NCBI GenBank assembly: GCA_020846875.1 | Contig: JADLDB010000032.1 | Coordinates: 1-46,358, forward strand | DNA from: Myxococcales bacterium | GTDB lineage: Bacteria > Myxococcota > Myxococcia > Myxococcales > Myxococcaceae | Reading direction: 5' to 3' | Length of the DNA stretch: 46,358 bases | Shown here: in pieces, positions 1-7,948 of the stretch | Layout of the letters: every line of letters starts with the position of its first letter | How positions within the stretch are numbered: position 1 is the stretch's first letter | Program-made: the position numbers and the translations under genes | Notes under the pieces: model-generated | The model's database searches: none | Seen by the model: the letters and a program-made list of their open reading frames with translations, nothing else | What the model was told of the DNA's origin: nothing

Positions 1-41
1 CCCGAAAGAAATCCGCCGCGGGGCGGGTTACAACGGGCACC

Positions 42-1247
42 GTGCTGGCGTCTCGGATCGTCTTCGGCGGGTTGATGCTCGGCGTCTTCGTGGGCGCCAA
101 CGTGTACCTCTACCGGCGGTTGGTGCGCGACGTGACGGATCACCCATGGATCCGCCGCGCGGCCGCGGGGGCCATGGCCCTGGCGTTCCTCTCGGTGCCG
201 CTGATCCGCTTCGTCTTCCGAGGCACCCTGCCGCCAGCCACGGCCACCACCGTGGTGCTCTCGTGGTGGGGCGTCATCATCTACACGCTGATGGCGCTGG
301 TGGTGGCGGAGGCGGGCCGCGGCCTCCTGTCGCTGCGGACTGGGCCGAAGGTGAGCGCCGAGGCAGCGTCCGGCCTGCCCGGCAACCCCTCTCCCCAGTC
401 CACTGCCGAGAATGTCAGCCGCAGGAAGTTCCTCGCGCGCGCCACGGCGGCCGGGGCCCTCGCCGTCGGAGGAGGCTTCACCGCGTTCGGCAGCTACCGC
501 GCCTTCGCCCCGCCGGAGGTGACCGAGGTTCCGATCGTGCTGCCCGGCCTGCCGAAGTCCCTCGACGGCTTCACCATCGTCCAGCTCTCGGATCTCCACG
601 TGGGGCCGGTGATCCGGGAGCGCTTCCTCGATCAACTGGTCACCTCCGCCAACGCCGCGAAGCCGGATCTGGTGGCGATCACCGGCGATCTGGTGGACGG
701 CAAGCCCGATCAACTGGGCCGCTTCGTGGAGCGGCTCCGGAACCTGCGCTCGCGGCACGGCACGTACTTCGTGTCCGGCAACCACGACTACTACTCCGGC
801 TGGGAGGAGTGGGCCGCGGTGCTCCCTGGCGTTGGCTTCACGCTGCTGCGCAACCGCTTCGTCACCATCGGAGACGCGGGCGGCTCCTTCGATCTCGTCG
901 GCGTGGAGGACTTCGGCTCCCGCTGGGGCGCCGGCGGGTACGACCTGGACGCGGCGACGGCGGGGCGCGATCCCCAGCGCCCGTCGGTGCTGCTGGCGCA
1001 CCAGCCCAACGGCCTCGAGCTGGCCGCCCAGAAGCGGGTAGGCCTCCAGCTCTCGGGCCACACCCACGGCGGGCAGATGTTTCCCGGCACGCTGGTGGGC
1101 GAGGTGGTCTGGGGCAGCCGCAACGCGGGCCTCTCGAAGCACCGTGACACGCAGCTCTACACCAGCCGGGGCTGTGGCTTCGTAGGGCCGCCGGTGCGCG
1201 TGGGCGCGCCGCCCGAGGTGGTGAAGGTAGTCCTCGTCGCCGGCTGA
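42..1247 (+). CDS. Membrane-anchored metallophosphoesterase with internal Tat-type signal
   Basis: A 401-residue calcineurin-like phosphoesterase of the YkuE/YaeI type. The metal-binding motifs are all visible: SDLH (D184, H186), GDLVDG (D216), GNHD (246-249), AH (H320) and GHTHGGQ (339-345). Three hydrophobic segments (about 5-25, 41-60, 71-91) come before a textbook twin-arginine motif SRRKFL at 126-131 and a fourth hydrophobic stretch. Basic residues after segments 1 and 3 suggest that the twin arginines lie in the cytoplasm and the catalytic domain in the periplasm. The family includes phospholipid and UDP-diacylglucosamine phosphoesterases; the substrate here is unknown. The start taken is GTG, but the frame stays open to the left edge, so a longer N-terminus is possible. 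The neighbouring genes on the right are on the opposite strand. Confidence 0.88.
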   Translation: MLASRIVFGGLMLGVFVGANVYLYRRLVRDVTDHPWIRRAAAGAMALAFLSVPLIRFVFRGTLPPATATTVVLSWWGVIIYTLMALVVAEAGRGLLSLRTGPKVSAEAASGLPGNPSPQSTAENVSRRKFLARATAAGALAVGGGFTAFGSYRAFAPPEVTEVPIVLPGLPKSLDGFTIVQLSDLHVGPVIRERFLDQLVTSANAAKPDLVAITGDLVDGKPDQLGRFVERLRNLRSRHGTYFVSGNHDYYSGWEEWAAVLPGVGFTLLRNRFVTIGDAGGSFDLVGVEDFGSRWGAGGYDLDAATAGRDPQRPSVLLAHQPNGLELAAQKRVGLQLSGHTHGGQMFPGTLVGEVVWGSRNAGLSKHRDTQLYTSRGCGFVGPPVRVGAPPEVVKVVLVAG

Positions 1248-1250
1248 CGG

Positions 1251-1438
1251 TTACGGCGTGAAGGTGCTCGTCACCGTGCCGTGGATCAGCGTCGGGGCCG
1301 CGGACCAGAGGGGCCGCACCTCGGGGTTCAGCCCGCCGCGGATCTCCGCCTGGATGTGCCCGCCGCGGGTGCCGGCCCGCCACACGCCAGGAGTGCGAAA
1401 CCCAACAGCCCACTGAGCGCCACCCAGACGATTCGCAT
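1251..1438 (-). pseudogene. Frameshifted small lipoprotein gene
   Basis: From the ATG at 1438 the minus strand encodes a convincing lipoprotein signal (MRIVWVALSGLLGFALLACG) that then meets an in-frame stop after 36 codons. In the next frame, from about position 1360 down to a TAA at 1251, every codon ends in G or C and reads GGHIQAEIRGG...TSTFTP. The 188-base span is not a multiple of three, so the signal part and the C-terminal part are one frameshift apart. Joined, they would make a lipoprotein of about 62 residues. It follows the amidoligase gene by 48 bases on the same strand. It could be a real frameshift mutation, a sequencing error, or a genuine 36-residue peptide. Confidence 0.4.
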
Positions 1439-1486
1439 GAAGACGGCTTCAAGCACGTCCCGCAGGCGGGAACCTGGACTTCGGTG

Positions 1487-2443
1487 TCACCGCGTCAGAC
1501 AAGGCGACAGGAGCGCCTCAGCGGTCTCGAGCGCCGCCAGCACCTCCGCGCAGTGCAAGGACATCGGCAGGCAGCGCAGCTCCAGCGTAGGCTGGCGAGG
1601 CCGCGGCTCCACCACGCCCAGCACGTTGACGTCGCCTTCCTTGCGCGCCCCGGCCAGCCGCACGGCGGCCGCGAAGGTGGGGAAGCTGACCCGCGCGCCT
1701 TCCCGCGCCACGCGCACCACGGCGTCGGGGAAGGGGCCCAGCTTGAGGCAGCGGGGATTGGGCCTCAGGCGCTCGTGCCAGGCCGCGCGGTGCTCCGTAC
1801 TCTCGAGGATGAGCCGCCTCAGGGTCCGAGTCGTTCGCCAGGGCCCCGCGTCGTAGTGCGCGTGCAGGCCGGCCTCGGCGGGGACGGCGAGTCGCAGCTC
1901 GCGAGCGACGCCGAGCAGCAGCTCCGCCACCTGCCGGCGCTCGGCCCGGGTGGCCAGCGGACGGGTGACGAGCTCGCACACCCTGCCCCAGGACAGGGGC
2001 TCCTCCAGCAGCACCACCAGCGGGTGCCCGAAGGCGTCCGCGAGGGTCCCGCCCTCGATCGGCCCGCCGAAGAGCGCCGCGAGGGGCTGCAGCCGGGTGT
2101 CGCGCCGGCGGCTCCAGCAGATCCGCTCGGCGAGCAGCGCGATCCGCAGGTCATCGGTGACGCTCAACGTCCGCTGGCGAGGCGTCACCGACAGCCGGGC
2201 CCGGATCGTCGGATCATCCACCACCGTCACCAGCACGCCGCGCGCGTCCACCACCCGCACCGCGTCGGACAGCCGGCACAGCGGGCGCCCGTCGGGCAGG
2301 CGCCCTTCGCTGGTGTACTTGAAGCCGTACTCGACGTGGCCGCGCACCTTCCGGGCGATGGCGTGGGCCACCGCCGGGCGATCGACGCCGCGGGGAGCCA
2401 GCAGCTCCAGCTCGAGGCCCACGCGGGCCAGCGGATCGGCCAC
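1487..2443 (-). CDS. Putative amidoligase (Amidoligase_2-like)
   Basis: A 318-residue protein with features of the Amidoligase_2 group of COOH-NH2 ligases, which form amide bonds between carboxylates and amines using ATP. The N-terminus has the family hallmark GLELEL (E11, E13), followed by HVEYGFK, a VTVVDDPTI strand, GLHAHYDAG (192-200) where the family usually has GLHVH, and a C-terminal TLELRCLP strand resembling the family TLEFR motif. The start is GTG, six bases after the stop of the repeat protein gene, so the two are very probably cotranscribed; a second GTG lies seven codons in. Relatives have been linked to peptide tagging or modification, but the substrate here is unknown. The family assignment rests on motifs only; the central region is divergent. 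Confidence 0.6.
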   Translation of the reverse strand: MADPLARVGLELELLAPRGVDRPAVAHAIARKVRGHVEYGFKYTSEGRLPDGRPLCRLSDAVRVVDARGVLVTVVDDPTIRARLSVTPRQRTLSVTDDLRIALLAERICWSRRRDTRLQPLAALFGGPIEGGTLADAFGHPLVVLLEEPLSWGRVCELVTRPLATRAERRQVAELLLGVARELRLAVPAEAGLHAHYDAGPWRTTRTLRRLILESTEHRAAWHERLRPNPRCLKLGPFPDAVVRVAREGARVSFPTFAAAVRLAGARKEGDVNVLGVVEPRPRQPTLELRCLPMSLHCAEVLAALETAEALLSPCLTR

Positions 2444-2449
2444 CTCTCT

Positions 2450-3142
2450 TCAGCTGCGGGCGGACCAGCCGCCGTTCGCGCCGATCTGCTTGAGGAAGTC
2501 CTTCGCGAAGGCGTAGCCGTCCTTCGCGTTGAGCACCTTGAGGCCCAGGTACTGCTTCACCTCGGCGGCGGAGGAGTCCCGGAGGAAGCCGAAGCGCGCC
2601 TTCGCGTCGCGCACGTGGCGATCGCCCATGCCGGACGACTTGAAGGCGTCCATCATCTCGTGGGCGTCGTACTTGCCTTCGGTGATGCCGTGCTGCTGCA
2701 GCATCTCCAGGCCACCCTTGTAGCCGACCTCGGCGTTGCGCAGCTTGAGGCCCAGGTAGCCCTTCACCTCGTCGGTGCTGGCGCCCTTGAGGAAGGAGAA
2801 GGACTTCTTCGCCTGCGCCACGTCGGAGTCGGTGAAGCCCGAGCGCTGGAAGCGGGTCAGGCAGTCGTGATCGTCGAAGCGGTAGCGGGTGACGCCCAGC
2901 TTCTGAAGCTCGCCCTCCTGCTTGTTCAGCACCGCGCTGCCGATGAAGTCCTTCGCGAGGTCCAGCGTCTTGAGGCCCTTCTTCTCCTGCACCACCTTCG
3001 CGTCGGCGTTGGTGTACGGCGAGTGCCAGAAGGCCTTGCGCTCGACGGACCTGGTGGGGGTGCTGCGCGGGGCGACGGACTGAGCGGCGGTGGTGCGGTT
3101 GGGCATGCAGGGTGGCTCCGAACGGGTGGAGCGCGCATTCAA
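2450..3142 (-). CDS. Uncharacterised protein with 69-residue tandem repeat
   Basis: I do not recognise the family. The 230-residue protein has no signal peptide or membrane segment. It contains two copies of a unit with an exact 69-residue period: FLKGASTDEVKGYLGLKLRNAE at 118 matches FLRDSSAAEVKQYLGLKVLNAK at 187, and GFTDSDVAQAKKSFSFL at 102 matches GMGDRHVRDAKARFGFL at 171. A more diverged first copy begins near residue 60. The units look alpha-helical and rich in Lys and Asp/Glu. The ATG at 3142 has GAGGG five bases upstream; an internal ATG at 3106 also has a GGAG. The gene sits directly before the putative amidoligase gene, so this protein could be its substrate or partner (inference). 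Confidence 0.8.
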   Translation of the reverse strand: MNARSTRSEPPCMPNRTTAAQSVAPRSTPTRSVERKAFWHSPYTNADAKVVQEKKGLKTLDLAKDFIGSAVLNKQEGELQKLGVTRYRFDDHDCLTRFQRSGFTDSDVAQAKKSFSFLKGASTDEVKGYLGLKLRNAEVGYKGGLEMLQQHGITEGKYDAHEMMDAFKSSGMGDRHVRDAKARFGFLRDSSAAEVKQYLGLKVLNAKDGYAFAKDFLKQIGANGGWSARS

Positions 3143-3218
3143 CCCTCACCGGACCAGCCCGGCAAACCTCGTGTGCGCCAGCACCCGAAGCGCTCGATTC
3201 CACCAGAAGGTCCGCGCT

Positions 3219-4373
3219 TCAGGGACACCTGAGGCCGGCCTGTCCGCCAGCCAGCGCCCGGGTGCAGGCGGCCTTCAGGGTGACCTCGTCCTTGAGTTCG
3301 CGCGCCAGCCGGGCCGTCTTCACCTGGAGCTCGAAGTTACCCTTCTGCTCCGGCTCCTCGCTGACCGCGCGAAGCAGCGTCAGCGCGTCCTTCTTCCGGC
3401 CCAGAGACGCGAGCAGATCCGAAAGATCCGTCGTCTCTCGCAGCTCCTCGCCGGACGCCTTCTCCAGCGCGAGATCCAGCTCCTTCTTCAGGCACGCCTC
3501 GTCCTTCTTCTGCTGGCACAGCCGCGCCAGCGCCACGTGCACCACGCTGCGATCCTCCACCGCGAGGGACTGGCGGAAGGCAGCCTCGGCCTCGGCCGCC
3601 TGCCCCAGCTTGAGCCGCACTTCTCCCGCCAGCTCCCACAGCGTCGGATCCTTCGGATCCCCCTTCGCCGCCTTCTCGTAGGCCGCCAGCGCCTCGGGCA
3701 GCCGCTCCGCAGTCACCAGCCGATCGCCGTACTCGGACCACAGCGCCGGGCTCTCGATGCCCTTCTTCACCGCGTCTTCCAGCACCTCGAGCGCCCGCTG
3801 TGCCTTGTTCACCTTCATCAGCTCGCCGGTGGCCTTCAGCACCAGCTCCGCGCGATCGGTCCCCTGCGCCACCTCGGCGGCCAGCACGTACTGCGTCACC
3901 GCGCCGTCCACGTCGTTGGCCTTGAGCGTCAGGTCCCCCATCGCCTCGTGCGCGTTGAAGTCCTTCGGGTTGAGGGCGATCGCCTTCTCCAGCGCCACCT
4001 TCGCCTTCGCGGGCTCGTTCTTGAGCAGGTAGAGGTACCCCAGCCGGCTCCAGTTGGTGCTGCGCTTCGGATCGCGCTTCGTCGCGTCTTCGAAGCTGGC
4101 GATCGCCTCCGGCAGCTTCATCTCGGACAGGTACACCTCGCCCTCGGCCGCGGGCAGGCGCGGATCGCCCGGGTTCAGCTTCCGCACCTCCTCGAAGGCC
4201 TTGTGCGCCTCGGCGAAGTCGCCCTTCAAGAAGGCGGAGGTGCCCGCCAGGTAGTAGCCGTCGGCGCGCACCTTCGGATCCACTTGATCCTCCGGTCTCT
4301 TGCAGCCGGCCAGGCACACCAGGGCGATCGCCGCCGCGCCCCACCACCGCTGCCGTCCGCAGTCGCTCGTCAT
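3219..4373 (-). CDS. TPR-repeat lipoprotein
   Basis: A 384-residue protein with a lipoprotein signal ending in the lipobox LAGC (C24), then tandem tetratricopeptide repeats from about residue 33 to the C-terminus, for example the stretches ending in LNPGDP, RDPKRS, LNPKDF and GDPKDP. It is presumably a periplasmic, lipid-anchored scaffold. The ATG at 4373 was preferred to the GTG one codon upstream because AAGGG lies four bases before it. It begins 12 bases after the stop of the secretion-type ATPase gene, so it belongs to the same transcription unit. TPR lipoproteins often serve as pilotins or assembly factors for pili and secretion systems; that role here is inference. Confidence 0.85.
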   Translation of the reverse strand: MTSDCGRQRWWGAAAIALVCLAGCKRPEDQVDPKVRADGYYLAGTSAFLKGDFAEAHKAFEEVRKLNPGDPRLPAAEGEVYLSEMKLPEAIASFEDATKRDPKRSTNWSRLGYLYLLKNEPAKAKVALEKAIALNPKDFNAHEAMGDLTLKANDVDGAVTQYVLAAEVAQGTDRAELVLKATGELMKVNKAQRALEVLEDAVKKGIESPALWSEYGDRLVTAERLPEALAAYEKAAKGDPKDPTLWELAGEVRLKLGQAAEAEAAFRQSLAVEDRSVVHVALARLCQQKKDEACLKKELDLALEKASGEELRETTDLSDLLASLGRKKDALTLLRAVSEEPEQKGNFELQVKTARLARELKDEVTLKAACTRALAGGQAGLRCP

Positions 4374-4385
4374 CACGCCCTTTTG

Positions 4386-6209
4386 TCAATGCGTCGACGT
4401 CATGCGCAGGACTTCGTCGAAGGCCGTCACGCCCAGGGCCAGCTTCCGCACCGCCGCCTCCCGCAGGGTGCGCATCCCCTGGGACCGCGCCGCGGCGGTC
4501 AGCACGTCCACCGAGGACTTCCGGGCGATCAGATCCCGGATCTCCGGTGTGGCGTTGAAGATCTCGAAGACTGCGGTGCGGCCGTAGTACCCGGTGCCGC
4601 GGCACTTCACGCACCCCGCGCCCTTCTTGAACTGCACCCCGCCTGGCAACAACGGCACCGGGGCGCCCAGGGCAGCCACCTGCTCGGGTGTCAGCGCGGT
4701 GGGCTGGGCGCAGGCGCCGCAGTTCTTCCGCAAGAGGCGCTGGGCCATCACTCCCAAGAGGCTGGACGAGAGGAGGAAGGGCGGCACCTGCAGATCCTCG
4801 AGCCGGCCCACCGCGCCGGTGGAGTCGTTGGTGTGCAGGGTGGACAGCACCAGGTGGCCGGTGAGCGCCGACTGGATCGCGTTCTCCGCCGTCTCGGGAT
4901 CGCGAATCTCACCCACCATGATGATGTCCGGATCCTGCCGCAGGATGTGGCGGAGTGCGCTGGCGAAGTCGAGGCCGATCTTGGGCTGCACCTGCACCTG
5001 GTTGAAGGGCTCCCACACCATCTCGATCGGATCCTCGATGGTGGTGACGTTCACGTCTGGTCCGGCCAGCGCCTTGAGCGCGGAGTACAGCGTGGTCGTC
5101 TTGCCGCTGCCGGTGGGGCCGGTGACCAGGATGAGCCCGTGCGGCTCGGCGATCCACGACTCGAAGACGTGCTTCTCGTCCGGATCGAAGCCCAGTTGGG
5201 CGATGTCCACCACCAGCGTCTCCGGATCGAAGATGCGCATCACCACCTTCTCTCCGAAGGCGGTGGGCAGCGTGGACACGCGGATCTCCACCTCGCGCCC
5301 TTCCCGATCCACCTTGATGCGCCCGTCCTGTGGCTTGCGCTTCTCGGAGATGTCCAGCCGGCTGATCGTCTTGATCCGCGCCACCACCGGCAGGTGCAGC
5401 TGGGGCGGCAACTGGTAGGCGGTGTGCAGCACGCCGTCGATCCGCAGCCGCACCGTGCACTTCTCGCGCTTGGCCTCGATGTGGATGTCCGAGGCGCGGT
5501 TGTCGAAGGCGTAGCGCATCAGGTGATCGACAGCCTGGATCACCGGGCGATCGGAGGCGTCCAGCTCCCGGCCGGTGGACAACTGCACCAGTTGCTCGAA
5601 GTTGCCGATCCCTGCCCCCGTCTCCGAGTGCTCGCTGACCGCGGCCTGCAGGGTGCGCTTGAAGCCGTAGACGTCGGCGACCCCCTTCAGGATGTCGGAC
5701 CGCGCCGACAGCACCGGGATGATCGGCGACGACGTCAACCGGAAGAGGTTGTCGAACAGCTCGTGATCGAAGGGGTTGGCCACCGCCACCGTCAGCGGCG
5801 AGGCAGGCCCTCCCCCGCCCTCCAGCGCGAGGATGCAGTGCTTCTGGGCGAAGGGCCGGGACACGGTGCGCGCCGCCAGGTTCATGTCCAGCTTGAGGGG
5901 ATCGATCTTCCGGTAGCCCAGCCCCGACGCCTGCGCGGCCGCCTCGCTCACCCGATCCTGATCGAGCACCTCGCCCTGCCGGCCCGGCAGCGGCACCTGG
6001 AAGGCGGCCACCACCTCCACCGGCGAGGGGACGTAGTTGGGATCGCCCAACTGCTTGAGGATGCGCGCCTTCGCCTGGGCCTCCTTGGCGGCGATGTCCT
6101 GGGCCTGGCTCTTCACCAGCAGCTGGGCCTTCACCAACACGTCCAGCAACCAGGCCAGCGTGAATTCGTTCGCGCGCCGCCGCTCGGCCGGGGCTACCGC
6201 CGTCGCCAT
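4386..6209 (-). CDS. GspE/PilB-type secretion or pilus ATPase
   Basis: A 607-residue hexameric ATPase of the type II secretion/type IV pilus class. An N-terminal MshEN-like domain (about 95-165) is followed by the ATPase core: Walker A GPTGSGKTTT (364-373), Walker B with DIIMVGEIRDPET (428-440), the His box LSTLHTND (455-462), and a four-cysteine zinc site made of CGAC (497-500) and CVKC (533-536). All catalytic elements look intact. The ATG at 6209 has a strong GGAGG five bases upstream and lies inside the end of the protease gene (16-base overlap), implying translational coupling. No pilin, inner-membrane platform or secretin gene is nearby, so it is an orphan copy. Which machine it powers cannot be told from the window. 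Confidence 0.93.
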   Translation of the reverse strand: MATAVAPAERRRANEFTLAWLLDVLVKAQLLVKSQAQDIAAKEAQAKARILKQLGDPNYVPSPVEVVAAFQVPLPGRQGEVLDQDRVSEAAAQASGLGYRKIDPLKLDMNLAARTVSRPFAQKHCILALEGGGGPASPLTVAVANPFDHELFDNLFRLTSSPIIPVLSARSDILKGVADVYGFKRTLQAAVSEHSETGAGIGNFEQLVQLSTGRELDASDRPVIQAVDHLMRYAFDNRASDIHIEAKREKCTVRLRIDGVLHTAYQLPPQLHLPVVARIKTISRLDISEKRKPQDGRIKVDREGREVEIRVSTLPTAFGEKVVMRIFDPETLVVDIAQLGFDPDEKHVFESWIAEPHGLILVTGPTGSGKTTTLYSALKALAGPDVNVTTIEDPIEMVWEPFNQVQVQPKIGLDFASALRHILRQDPDIIMVGEIRDPETAENAIQSALTGHLVLSTLHTNDSTGAVGRLEDLQVPPFLLSSSLLGVMAQRLLRKNCGACAQPTALTPEQVAALGAPVPLLPGGVQFKKGAGCVKCRGTGYYGRTAVFEIFNATPEIRDLIARKSSVDVLTAAARSQGMRTLREAAVRKLALGVTAFDEVLRMTSTH

Positions 6210-7948
6210 GCCTGCCTCCGCGCGGCCTCGACGAAGAAGCCCAGCCAGATCAGCAACAGCGCATACAGCGTGGCGTCCACCGACTGGCAGCCGCAGCCCG
6301 CCGTGCCCGAGCCGCCCCCCGTCCCGGCGTCCACCACGGGGACGATCGGCTTGCCCGCGTCCGGCCGGTTGCACAGCGTCGTGCAGCCCGCGTCTTCGAT
6401 CGGCGAGTAGCACTCGCCCAGGTAGCAGTACTGGCCCACGGGGCACTGGGAGTCATTCTGGCAGGCCGGCAGGCAGGACTTGCCGTTGGCCGTGTCGGCG
6501 CAGCGCAGCCCCGATGGACAGGTGCCCGGGCCGGTGCAGTCGCGCAGGCAGAAGAGGCCGCGGGGGGTGCTGGTGCAGGTCGACCCGCTGGGACAGGTGG
6601 CGCAGCCGCGCGAGCACTGCCGGCTGCACTGGCTGCCGAGGAAGCTCTCACAGGTCTGCCCGGGGCCGCAGGTGGCGTCGGTGGTGCAGAGGTCGCCGAT
6701 CTGCCCTGACGGGTTCTGCTTGGCCACGCACAGCCCGTCGCACACGCGGCAGTCGTAGTTGGTGGTGTCCGCGCAGTCCGAGTTCGTCTTGCACGCGGGG
6801 ATGCACGCCGCCGTGCCGCTGGTCACCTCGGCGCAGGCGTACCCGGGCCGGCAGTCGGACAGGCCGACGCGGCAGTTCTGCAAGCAGCGGCTCACCCCTG
6901 CGCCGAAGTCGATGCACTCGGATCCAGCCGGGCACGGCGGCTGGCCCGGCGCGCAGTCCTGGCTGCAGTAGCCGTCCTCCCAGAAGATCGTCCCGGAGAC
7001 CTGCTGGCTGGGCATCAGGCAGTCCGAGTTGGGGGCGCCGCACTCGGTGTCCATGGCGCACGGCTTGCCCACCTGGGTGATCACCGTGCCGGGCAGCAGG
7101 CAGGCGCCGGAAAAGCCGGGCGAGAAGGCGGCCGACGCCTGGCAGGTGGTGGGGATCTCGCAGCCTCCGCCGGTGTTCACCGTGCACCCCTTGCTGCAGA
7201 TGCTGGTGGTGATCCCGCTGGTGAGCGGCTGCACCAGGCACTTGAGGTCGGGCCCGTTGCACCCGCCGTCGGCCAGGCAGGGCGCGGTGTAGTTGCCGGG
7301 CAACGGGTAGCGGGCGCACATCGACATCGAGTCGGCGGGGCCCAGGGTGCGGCGCACCTCCTCGGCCTGGACGGCCGCGACCATCACGTCGTTCATCACG
7401 TAGGTGCCGTTGTGGCCCAGGCCCAGGCAGTGGCCAGCCTCGTGCGTCATCACCGTCTGCAGATCCACGGCGCCGGCCGCGGTGGGGTTGGTGAGGCTCC
7501 AGGCGACGGTGCCGTTCAAGTAGACGTCGCAGGTCTTCAGCGCCCCGCCCACCGCGATGGGGACGGACACCGACAGCACGTAGAAGGGCGCCGGGCCCAG
7601 CACGTCCTGGAAGTCCGGATCGCTGGGGTTCAGCAGCCACACCGGCGCCACCGAGTAGAGATCGTACCGGTTCTCTGGATCCGGCACGACGCCGGCGGTG
7701 AGCCCTCTGGAGCGCGCCTTGGGGGACGAGCACTGGAGCGCGTTCCAGGTGTCCCACGCGGCCTCCGAGGCCTGTTGCATGCCGGAGAGCGAGAGCCCGG
7801 CGGGCGAGGAGGAGCGGCTGTCGACGTAGTACTCGAAGGGCTGCGCCTGGGTGTTGATCATCCGGAACGGCAGGTACTCGTACGGCTGCGCGGCGGCGAG
7901 CGCCGGCACCACCGCGCAGGCGAAGGCGAGGAGGCGCGCGCACCTCAT
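6194..7948 (-). CDS. Secreted matrixin-type metalloprotease with cysteine-rich repeats and MYXO-CTERM-like tail
   Basis: A 584-residue exported protein. A signal peptide ends near AAA-QP at residue 20. The catalytic domain carries the met-zincin zinc motif HEAGHCLGLGH (H169, E170, H173, H179), with a possible Met-turn at M185 or M189. From about residue 220 to 550 it is extremely cysteine-rich, with repeated short spacings such as CxxxSDC and CPSGxxC, probably a disulfide-bonded stalk. The C-terminus has GCGC, a hydrophobic helix and an arginine-rich end, matching the layout of MYXO-CTERM sorting signals that anchor and process proteins at the myxobacterial surface. The ATG overlaps the stop of the upstream gene by four bases (ATGA), with GGAG eight bases before it. 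Confidence 0.9.
   Translation of the reverse strand: MRCARLLAFACAVVPALAAAQPYEYLPFRMINTQAQPFEYYVDSRSSSPAGLSLSGMQQASEAAWDTWNALQCSSPKARSRGLTAGVVPDPENRYDLYSVAPVWLLNPSDPDFQDVLGPAPFYVLSVSVPIAVGGALKTCDVYLNGTVAWSLTNPTAAGAVDLQTVMTHEAGHCLGLGHNGTYVMNDVMVAAVQAEEVRRTLGPADSMSMCARYPLPGNYTAPCLADGGCNGPDLKCLVQPLTSGITTSICSKGCTVNTGGGCEIPTTCQASAAFSPGFSGACLLPGTVITQVGKPCAMDTECGAPNSDCLMPSQQVSGTIFWEDGYCSQDCAPGQPPCPAGSECIDFGAGVSRCLQNCRVGLSDCRPGYACAEVTSGTAACIPACKTNSDCADTTNYDCRVCDGLCVAKQNPSGQIGDLCTTDATCGPGQTCESFLGSQCSRQCSRGCATCPSGSTCTSTPRGLFCLRDCTGPGTCPSGLRCADTANGKSCLPACQNDSQCPVGQYCYLGECYSPIEDAGCTTLCNRPDAGKPIVPVVDAGTGGGSGTAGCGCQSVDATLYALLLIWLGFFVEAARRQAWRRR

Noticed and set aside
3090-6410. Long open frame antisense to the TPR lipoprotein and the ATPase
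   Set aside because: The opposite strand has clear domains and ribosome binding sites; this frame has only biased composition.
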